A stretch of DNA of 64,000 nt from the NCBI RefSeq assembly GCF_042683405.1, contig NZ_JBHUJS010000002.1:186001-250000 (forward strand). Reading direction: 5' to 3'. Under the pieces are notes generated by a model. It had not been told where the DNA came from. It saw nothing but the letters and a program-made list of their open reading frames with translations, and made no database searches. Positions within the stretch are counted from its first letter, which is position 1. Every line of letters begins with the position of its first letter. Both the position numbers and the translations under genes were made by a program. This stretch comes from Telluria sp042683405 (GTDB lineage: Bacteria > Pseudomonadota > Gammaproteobacteria > Burkholderiales > Burkholderiaceae_D). Of this stretch, positions 48,831 through 55,505 are shown one piece after another.

Positions 48831-51167
48831 ATGAACAAAAAATTGATAGTTGCGGCGCTAGCCCTGGCGTTCGGTACGGCGGCACAGGCGGCGGATCCGA
48901 CCAACACGGCAGGGGACGTCACCGCGGACAACAACCAGACGGCGACCAACACCACGACCCAGCGCGGGTCGGGTGCCAGCGCCAACGATGGGTCCACCAC
49001 CACGCAGGACAACAGCTACACCGACAACAGCACCGGCCAGAACAATTCGTCCGGCAATGCGCGGGCCAGCGCCAATGGCGCCTCGGCCGCCAACAACGGC
49101 GGTACTGCCACCTCGACCCAGGCCAACGACAACGACAACAGCACCGGCCAGAACAACTCGTCGGGCGATGCCCGTGCGACGGCTGCGGGGGCGGCGGCGG
49201 CCAATAACGGCGCCACCGCTACCTCCAACATGGACAACGCGTTCAACACCTCGACCGCCACCGCCGTCAGCACCCTGAATGGCACGGTCACCGGCAACAA
49301 CATCAACAACATCGGCAACGTCGCGCGCAACAACGGTAATGCCAACGGCGGCGCCGGCCACGGCGGCACCGGCGGCGAGGCCCGCGGCGGCTATGCCGAC
49401 GGCTCCGGCGGCCATGGCGGCGACGCCACCGGCGGCGCCGGCTCGCGCGGCAATGCCGGCGGCCATGGCCACGGCGGCAATGCGGATAGCTATGCCGAAG
49501 TGGGCGATGCCCGCGGCGGGCGCGGCGCGCGTGGCGGCGATGCCAGCGGCGCGACCAGCGGCGACGGCGCACAGGGCGGCTACGGCGGCGACGGCGGCAG
49601 CACGGGTGGCGTTTCGGGCGGCAACGGCGGCCGGGTCGGACCGATCGACGGTGCGAACGGCGGCGACGGCGCCCATGGGCACGGCGGTGACGGAGGCCGC
49701 GGCGGCAATGCCGGCGACGCAACCGGCGGCAACGGCGGCGACACCGGCGGCGTCACTGGCGGCAATGCCGGCAATGGCGGACGCACCGGCGCCAGCACCG
49801 GCGGCGACGGCGGTAACGGCGGAAGGGGCGACTCGACCGGTCTGGGCGGGATCGGCGGAAACGCCGGCGACAGCGGTGGCGGCGTGGGCAGCTCGGGCGG
49901 CGCATCGGGCGGCGCCGGCAGCAATGGCGACACCGGTGGCTGGGGCGGAAACGGTCCTGGCGGTGATGGCGCAGGCACCGGCGGCTCCGGCTCGAACGGC
50001 AATACCAACGGCAACGGCGGTTCCGGCTCCAACGGCGACACCGGCGGCACCGGCGGCTACGGCTCCGGCGGCGGGGCCAGCGGCAGCGGCGGCGGCGGCT
50101 CCAGCGATGGTGGCGGCTCCGGCGGCAACGGCAGCAACGGCCCCACCAGCGGCGACGGCGGCAACGCCAATGACGGCGGCGGCACCGGCGGCGCAGGCAG
50201 CGGCACCGGCGGCACCGGCACCGGCGGCGCAGGCAGCGGCACCGCAGGCGCAGGCACTGGCGGCGCAGGCAGCGGCACGGGCGGCAGCGGCACCGGCGGC
50301 GCAGGCAGCGGCACCGGCGGCACCGGTACCGGCGGCGCAGGCAGCGGCACCGGCGGCACCGGCACGGGCGCAGAAGGCTCCGGCACCGGCGGCGCTGGCA
50401 GCGGCGGCGCCGGCTCCGGCACCGGCGGCACCGGCACTGGCGGCGCAGGGACCAGCGGCGACGGCTCCGGCACGGGTGGTACCTCGACCGGCGGCGTAGG
50501 CGAGGCTGGCACCGGCACCGGCACCGGCGGCGCAGGCGGCGCAGGTGGTAACGGCGCCAGCGGCGCAGGCGGTGCAGGCGGCGCGGGCGGTGAAGCTGCC
50601 TCCGGCGCAGGCGGTGCTGGCGGCTCGGCCACCAACACCGGCGGCGCAGGCGCAGCAGGCGGCGACGGCACCGGCGGTGCGGGCGGCGCAGGCGGCACCA
50701 ACACCGGCACCAGCGGCGCGGGCGGTGATGGCACCAGCGGCGCGGGCGGCGCAGGCGGCGCAGGCGGCGCAGGCGGCGCGACCGGCGATGCCACCAACAC
50801 CGGCGGCGCAGGCGCGGCTGGCGGTGACGGCACCAACGGCGACGCCACCTCCGGCGCATCCACCGGCGGCGCAGGCACCGGCGGCGACGGCGGCGCAGGC
50901 GGCGCAGGCGGCGAAGCGACCGGCGGCGCTGGCGGCGACGGCGGCGGCAACACCGGCGGCGCGGCAACCGGCGGCGCTGGCGAAGGCGGTACCGGCGGCG
51001 CAGGCGGCACTGCGATGGCCGATGCAGGCACCTTCGACATGTCCCAAACCATGAGCGGCGTAGCGCAGAACGCAGCGGGCATCATGGTCGTGAGCCAGAA
51101 CAACGGCTTCTCGTCCCTGATCCAGCAAAGCGTGAACGTGCAGGCCAACCTCACGGTCGGCAACTAA
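48831..51167 (+). CDS. Secreted Gly/Asn-rich repeat protein, likely major fibre or matrix subunit
   Basis: This 778-residue protein has a signal peptide (MNKKLIVAALALAFGTAAQA). Residues 23-170 are rich in Asn, Gln, Ser and Thr, with two 37-residue repeats beginning at DNSTGQNNSSG (residues 65 and 102). Residues about 170-735 are low-complexity Gly-rich (GGxGG, GTGGAGS and similar). The last 30 residues form a distinct hydrophobic/Asn-Gln segment (GIMVVSQNNGFSSLIQQSVN) resembling the tail of the next gene's product. Repeats of this kind and the operon partners suggest an extracellular amyloid-like or adhesive protein. GGAGATGCT precedes the ATG. It is first in the operon. Confidence 0.85.
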   Translation: MNKKLIVAALALAFGTAAQAADPTNTAGDVTADNNQTATNTTTQRGSGASANDGSTTTQDNSYTDNSTGQNNSSGNARASANGASAANNGGTATSTQANDNDNSTGQNNSSGDARATAAGAAAANNGATATSNMDNAFNTSTATAVSTLNGTVTGNNINNIGNVARNNGNANGGAGHGGTGGEARGGYADGSGGHGGDATGGAGSRGNAGGHGHGGNADSYAEVGDARGGRGARGGDASGATSGDGAQGGYGGDGGSTGGVSGGNGGRVGPIDGANGGDGAHGHGGDGGRGGNAGDATGGNGGDTGGVTGGNAGNGGRTGASTGGDGGNGGRGDSTGLGGIGGNAGDSGGGVGSSGGASGGAGSNGDTGGWGGNGPGGDGAGTGGSGSNGNTNGNGGSGSNGDTGGTGGYGSGGGASGSGGGGSSDGGGSGGNGSNGPTSGDGGNANDGGGTGGAGSGTGGTGTGGAGSGTAGAGTGGAGSGTGGSGTGGAGSGTGGTGTGGAGSGTGGTGTGAEGSGTGGAGSGGAGSGTGGTGTGGAGTSGDGSGTGGTSTGGVGEAGTGTGTGGAGGAGGNGASGAGGAGGAGGEAASGAGGAGGSATNTGGAGAAGGDGTGGAGGAGGTNTGTSGAGGDGTSGAGGAGGAGGAGGATGDATNTGGAGAAGGDGTNGDATSGASTGGAGTGGDGGAGGAGGEATGGAGGDGGGNTGGAATGGAGEGGTGGAGGTAMADAGTFDMSQTMSGVAQNAAGIMVVSQNNGFSSLIQQSVNVQANLTVGN

Positions 51168-51173
51168 GCCGGG

Positions 51174-51198
51174 GCGCCGCCGCTGCGCGCGGCGGCGC
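51174..51198 (+). terminator. Strong hairpin after the first operon gene, likely partial terminator
   Basis: A perfect 10-bp GC-only stem (GCGCCGCCGC / GCGGCGGCGC) has a 5-nt loop and is followed by TTTCCC. The T run is short, so some read-through to the downstream genes is expected. Confidence 0.65.
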
Positions 51199-51229
51199 TT
51201 TCCCAACCTTCTCATGGAAAGGCGGGCGT

Positions 51230-51655
51230 ATGCTACTGTTACCTCTTACCCTGACCGCGCTGTCGGTCGCGCTCGGCACGGCGCAGGTTCCGCTCGCGGA
51301 ACCACAACCCGATCCCGGCGGGCTCCCTGCCGCCACGCTGGTTGCCGATGCCGGCTACCTGCCCGACATCGCCGGAATTCCGGAACTGCCTTCGGACGCT
51401 GAGCTGCCCGGCTTCGGCCCGGCTGCCGATTCGGCCAGCCTGGACGGCATGCGCGGCGGCGATGGCACGAGCAGCAGTTCGATCGTCATGAACGGCACCG
51501 TCGCCGACAATCGCGCGACCAATGTCGTCACCGGCACCAACATGATCACGGAGGGCTCGTTCGCCAATGCGTCCGGCGTGCCGATGGTGGTGCAGAACAC
51601 CGGCGCCAATGTGCTGATCCAGAACGCCACCGTCATCAACCTGCAGCTACGCTAG
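51230..51655 (+). CDS. Small exported protein with LDGMRGG motif (candidate minor fibre subunit)
   Basis: This 141-residue protein has a signal peptide (MLLLPLTLTALSVALGTAQ) and a Pro/acidic spacer (about 20-70). LDGMRGG follows at residues 71-77. The last 64 residues are rich in Asn, Thr and Val (NGTVADNRATNVVTGTNM), and the tail GVPMVVQNTGANVLIQN resembles the tail of the upstream Gly-rich protein. If a C39 peptidase cuts after the Gly-Gly, a fragment of about 64 residues is released. It stands in the position of a FapB/FapC-type subunit, 3 bp ahead of the peptidase gene. The role is inferred. Confidence 0.75.
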   Translation: MLLLPLTLTALSVALGTAQVPLAEPQPDPGGLPAATLVADAGYLPDIAGIPELPSDAELPGFGPAADSASLDGMRGGDGTSSSSIVMNGTVADNRATNVVTGTNMITEGSFANASGVPMVVQNTGANVLIQNATVINLQLR

Positions 51656-51658
51656 AGC

Positions 51659-52333
51659 ATGAAAGCTGCAGTCCTCCCGATCCTGGCCGCTGCGCTCATC
51701 GCAGCGCCCGCTGCGGCGATCGACTTCAACCCGGCCGGCGTGCGCTTCCAGGCCAAGGTCGCAAGCATCAAGGAGCTGCGCTTCCGCGGCACCTTGCGCC
51801 AGCAGTACGACTTCAGCTGCGGCTCGGCCGCACTGGCCACGCTGCTGACCCATCACTACGGCAAGCCCGTCTCGGAGCGCTTCGTATTCGAACGCATGTT
51901 CCTCGCCGGCGACCAGCAGAAGATCCGGCGCGAGGGCTTCTCGCTGCTGGACATGAAGAAATTCCTGAAATCGATGGGCTACCAGGCGGACGGCTTCGAA
52001 CAGCCGCTGCACAAGCTGGCACAGGCCGGCGTGCCCGCGATCGTGCTCATCACAACCAACGGCTACCAGCACTTCGTCGTCATCAAGGGCCTGGCCGATG
52101 GCCGCGTCCTGATCGGCGACCCGGCTATGGGCACGCTCGCCGTGCCGCTGCACCGGTTCGAGCAGATGTGGACCAGCCGCCTGCTGTTCGTCATCCACGG
52201 CGCCAAGGTCAAGCCGGCCTTCAACACGCCGTCGGACTGGCGCGCGGCGCCGCGCGTACCTCTTGGAGAGGGCCTGGACCGGCGCGGGCTGGACCTGATC
52301 ACGATCCCCAAACTCGGCCCGGGCGATTTCTGA
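51659..52333 (+). CDS. C39-family cysteine peptidase (FapD-like)
   Basis: This 224-residue protein has a signal peptide (residues 1-19). The C39 domain shows QQYDFSCGSAALATLL (Gln48, catalytic Cys53), GYQHFVVIKG (His137) and LIGDPAMG (Asp153), so all three catalytic residues are present. C39 peptidases cut after double-glycine motifs; in Fap systems the exported FapD member is required for fibre secretion. The start is 3 bp after the preceding stop, and the next gene starts 10 bp after its own stop. Two neighbouring products with LDGMRGG are the obvious substrate candidates. Confidence 0.9.
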   Translation: MKAAVLPILAAALIAAPAAAIDFNPAGVRFQAKVASIKELRFRGTLRQQYDFSCGSAALATLLTHHYGKPVSERFVFERMFLAGDQQKIRREGFSLLDMKKFLKSMGYQADGFEQPLHKLAQAGVPAIVLITTNGYQHFVVIKGLADGRVLIGDPAMGTLAVPLHRFEQMWTSRLLFVIHGAKVKPAFNTPSDWRAAPRVPLGEGLDRRGLDLITIPKLGPGDF

Positions 52334-52343
52334 AGGAGCGCAC

Positions 52344-53012
52344 ATGAAAACCCCAACAACCTGCCTGCTGGTCGCGCTGCTGTCGGCGGTCGGTGCAGGC
52401 GCCCAGGCCGAGCGCCGGCCCGACTGGGAGCAGGCGCTCGCGCTGGCGCCCATGATCGATGGCGCACTGCCGCTGTCCGCCTTCGGCCTGGCGCGCATCG
52501 AAGCCGATGCAGCCGCCATGGACGATCCGGTCCTCGACGACATTCCGCCGGAAGCCTCCGCGGAACTGGTTCAGGTCGATGCCGATGGCGTACCGGACGG
52601 CTGGGAGGCCGTCGACGGCGCGGCGCTGGACGGCATGCGCGGCGGCTTTACCGACACGCGCGGACTGGTCGTCTCGCTGGGCGTGGAGCGGCTGGTGTCG
52701 ATCAACGGCGAGCTGGTCGCCAGCACCCGCTTCGAATTGCCCAATGCCGGCAGCGTCGCCGGCGATGCGGCGCATGCGGCGCGCGACGCCCTCAATAGCG
52801 GCGGGCTGATCCAGAACGGCCCTGGCAACATCGCCCCCGTGTTTTCACCCGACATGCTCGGCGCAACCGTCATCCAGAACACCCTGAACGACCAGACAAT
52901 TCGCAGCCAAACCATCATCAATGCCTCCGTCAATAGCGCGACATTGATGCAATCGCTGAATTTCAACGACAGCGTGGGGCAAGCTATACGAGATGCAGTC
53001 CGACTGCACTGA
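52344..53012 (+). CDS. Exported protein with LDGMRGG motif (FapE-like position)
   Basis: This 222-residue protein has a signal peptide (residues 1-22), then an acidic N-terminal part. LDGMRGG is at residues 95-101. The C-terminal part is beta-prone and rich in Asn, Gln and Thr (GATVIQNTLNDQTIRS, then TIINASVNSATLMQSL). It shares the motif and 20 nt of identical DNA with the 141-residue protein. Length (about 220) and position between the C39 and channel genes match FapE in Pseudomonas fap operons. GGAG precedes the ATG. Confidence 0.75.
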   Translation: MKTPTTCLLVALLSAVGAGAQAERRPDWEQALALAPMIDGALPLSAFGLARIEADAAAMDDPVLDDIPPEASAELVQVDADGVPDGWEAVDGAALDGMRGGFTDTRGLVVSLGVERLVSINGELVASTRFELPNAGSVAGDAAHAARDALNSGGLIQNGPGNIAPVFSPDMLGATVIQNTLNDQTIRSQTIINASVNSATLMQSLNFNDSVGQAIRDAVRLH

Positions 53013-53034
53013 AAATTCCCTGAAGGAGACACGC

Positions 53035-54675
53035 ATGCCGCCCCCGAAAAGCATCAGCATTGCGCGCGCCAGCCTGTTCGCCGTCCTCGCCAGTCCGTTG
53101 GCGCTGGCGCAGCAGCCTGCCCCTCCGCGCGACCTTGCCGCCGAAATCAAGTTGCTCAAATCGCAGTTGGAACAACAGCGCGCCCAGCTCGAGCAATTGC
53201 AGCGGCAGGTCGACGCACAGTCGGCGCGCGAGCCGGCCCTGCCCAGCACCGACGAGGTGCTCGAAGCATTGCGCGGCACCCAGGGCGTTTCGCCGGAAGC
53301 GGCCAGCCGCGCGGCGATCGCAGGCCTGATGGGACAGGCGGCGCCGGCTCAGGCGGGAAACGCGCAGCAGGCGCCGCGCCACGACGCCAGCGGCGGCGAA
53401 CCGCAGCGCCAGGCATCGAACGCGGACAGCGGCAAGCGTCCGGCCCAGCGCACGCAGGCGGCCAGCGGGGGCGGTGCGGCACCGGCGGCGGCAGCCGCGG
53501 CTGGCCCCGCAAGCGCGAACCCCACCGCCGCACGCACCGCCAGCGCTGGCGCCACGCCGGCAGCGGCGGCTTCCCCGACCGCTGCGCGCAGCGCGGGCGC
53601 CGCCGCTCCGGCTGCCGGCGCTGCGGCTGCGGCGCCCCGGCAACCGGCCACCTCATCGCAGCAAGCGGCGCAGCGGGCGGTAGCCACGCAGCCGGTCGGG
53701 CGTCCGGCCAGCAACCGTCCGCCGGAGGTCGCGCCGCTCTTCGAGCAGCCCGGCGTCCTCACACCGCGGGGCAAGTACGTGCTCGAGCCATCGCTGCAGT
53801 TCGGCTACTCGTCGAGCAACCGCGTGGCGCTGGTGGGCTATACCATCATCCCCGCCCTGCTGATCGGACTGGTGGACGTGCGCGAAGTCAAACGCAATAC
53901 CACGACGCTCGCGCTGACCGGCCGCAGGGGCATCACCAACCGCTTCGAGGTGGAAGCGCGCATCCCGTATATCTACCGCTCCGACTCCACCGTCAGCCGC
54001 GAGATCTTCACCGGCACTGCGGTGGAGCGCGTGTTCGACACCAGCGGCCACGACATCGGCGACGTCGAACTGGCCGCGCGCTACCAGCTCAACGATGGCG
54101 GCGCCGACAAGCCCTACTACATCGCCGGGCTGCGCGCCAAGACCCGCACCGGCACCGACCCGTTCGAAGTCGTGACCGACTGCAGCCGCCGCTGCGTGGG
54201 CCAGAACGTCACCGGCACCGGCCTGCCGCTGGAACTGCCGACCGGCTCGGGCTTCTATTCGCTGCAGCCGAACCTCACCTTCCTGCTGCCGGCCGATCCG
54301 GCCATCTTCTTCGGCAGCATCAGCTACCTGCACAACTTCAAGCGCAGCAACGTGCAGCGCACCGTGCTGAACGGCGAAAAGGAACCGCTGGGGGAGGTGA
54401 AACCGGGGGATGTGGTGGGATTTAACTTCGGCATCGGCCTGGCGCTGAACGACCGCACCGCGCTCAGCCTCGGCTACGACCACCAGTCGGTCGGCCGCAC
54501 CAAGCAGGGGGGCGTGAACGTGCCGGGCTCCGTGCGCACGCAGCTCGGGACTCTGCTGCTCGGACTGTCGTACCGCGTATCGGAAAAGCGCACCGTCAAC
54601 CTGTCGGTCGGCGCCGGCGTCACGCGCGACACCCCGGACGTCGCGCTGACGCTGCGCTTGCCGATGACCTTCTGA
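53035..54675 (+). CDS. Coiled-coil outer-membrane channel (FapF-like)
   Basis: This 546-residue protein has a signal peptide ending ALAQ, followed by a coiled coil (about 30-70; LAAEIKLLKSQLEQQRAQLE, in part). A long Ala/Pro-rich linker (about 95-240) and a predicted beta barrel (about 250-546) follow; the protein ends in LRLPMTF with a terminal Phe. A trimeric coiled coil plus a 12-strand barrel is the architecture of FapF, which secretes amyloid subunits across the outer membrane. GAAGGAG precedes ATG 53035. It is the last gene of the operon. Confidence 0.85.
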   Translation: MPPPKSISIARASLFAVLASPLALAQQPAPPRDLAAEIKLLKSQLEQQRAQLEQLQRQVDAQSAREPALPSTDEVLEALRGTQGVSPEAASRAAIAGLMGQAAPAQAGNAQQAPRHDASGGEPQRQASNADSGKRPAQRTQAASGGGAAPAAAAAAGPASANPTAARTASAGATPAAAASPTAARSAGAAAPAAGAAAAAPRQPATSSQQAAQRAVATQPVGRPASNRPPEVAPLFEQPGVLTPRGKYVLEPSLQFGYSSSNRVALVGYTIIPALLIGLVDVREVKRNTTTLALTGRRGITNRFEVEARIPYIYRSDSTVSREIFTGTAVERVFDTSGHDIGDVELAARYQLNDGGADKPYYIAGLRAKTRTGTDPFEVVTDCSRRCVGQNVTGTGLPLELPTGSGFYSLQPNLTFLLPADPAIFFGSISYLHNFKRSNVQRTVLNGEKEPLGEVKPGDVVGFNFGIGLALNDRTALSLGYDHQSVGRTKQGGVNVPGSVRTQLGTLLLGLSYRVSEKRTVNLSVGAGVTRDTPDVALTLRLPMTF

Positions 54676-54827
54676 GCGGGACGACCGCCCCCGCAGGCGC
54701 CAAGGCGGCAGGACCGCCCGCTACCAGGGGGTATATGCAAATTGGCCAGGCAGAGCAGGATACCCGGGGGAGTATCGCCGCTGAACGGCGGCGCCTGGCG
54801 TATTGGGGGGGAGTATGCCCGCCACGC

Positions 54828-54847
54828 CATCCCGCAATGCGGGGATG
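54828..54847. terminator. Inverted repeat between fapF-like gene and lolA
   Basis: CATCCCGCA and TGCGGGGATG form an almost perfect stem with a bulged G. It sits between converging genes. It lacks a T run, so it is only a possible terminator. Nearby GGGAGTAT motifs recur three times without explanation. Confidence 0.35.
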
Positions 54848-54861
54848 ACGCGGCGCCTACC

Positions 54862-55497
54862 TTAGTTGGTGATGACGTCGGCGCCCTGCGGCGTGACGAA
54901 CTTGAAGTGCGTGTCGGCCAGCTTGGGATTCTTCTCGAAGCGCGAGAACTTGAGCACGCTGGTCTGCCCGAACGCGTCGCGAAGCTCCATCGCTTCCGGC
55001 ACGCCGTTGCGCAGGCCGATCTGCACGCTTTCGAACGCCGGGTCCTTGGCCTTTGGCGTCGCCTTCAGCCACTCCAGCCCATCGCGGGTGCCGCCTTCTG
55101 CCAGCGTGAAGTTCTTCTCCAGCTCATTGCTGCCAAAGAGGATCGCGGCTGGCGAAGAACCCAGCGCATCGCCCAGCTTGCGCACCGTGACCTGGTTCAG
55201 GTCCTTGTCATACACATACAGCTTGTCGCCGTCGGCCTGCAGCACCTGCTCGTAGGGCTTCTGGTAAGTCCAGACGAACTTGCCGGGCCGTGCGAACTCG
55301 AAGGTGCCCGACGAGGGCGCCGCCGGCTTGGCCTTGGAGTCCGCGCGCCGCACCTGCTGCTGCGTGAACTCGCCGCGCGCCGACTTGGTGGACGCTACAA
55401 AACTCTTGAACTGGTCGAGCGCAGCAGCCTGCGCCCCGCTTGCCGCCACCAGCGCAGACAGCGCTGCAGCGATCAAAGATTTATGAAAAGTCGACAT
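54862..55497 (-). CDS. lolA: Outer-membrane lipoprotein carrier LolA
   Basis: This 211-residue protein has a signal peptide (residues 1-24, ending AQA). The LolA fold is seen in SARGEFTQQQ, FEFARPGKFVWTYQKPYEQ and DLNQVTVRKLGDALGSSPAAIL. LolA accepts lipoproteins from LolCDE in the inner membrane and carries them to LolB. It starts 8 bp after ftsK on the same strand, so the two are an operon. Confidence 0.96.
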   Translation of the reverse strand: MSTFHKSLIAAALSALVAASGAQAAALDQFKSFVASTKSARGEFTQQQVRRADSKAKPAAPSSGTFEFARPGKFVWTYQKPYEQVLQADGDKLYVYDKDLNQVTVRKLGDALGSSPAAILFGSNELEKNFTLAEGGTRDGLEWLKATPKAKDPAFESVQIGLRNGVPEAMELRDAFGQTSVLKFSRFEKNPKLADTHFKFVTPQGADVITN

Positions 55498-55505
55498 CGG
55501 AATCC

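Noticed and set aside
48858..51215. 785-codon and shorter Pro-rich minus-strand frames over the Gly-rich gene
   Set aside because: Reverse complement of GGC/GCC repeats gives open Ala- or Pro-rich frames in all phases; no signal, start site or partner supports them.
54676..54861. Regulatory meaning of three GGGAGTAT-like motifs before lolA
   Set aside because: They lie between two converging genes, where a promoter is not expected; likely chance or debris.
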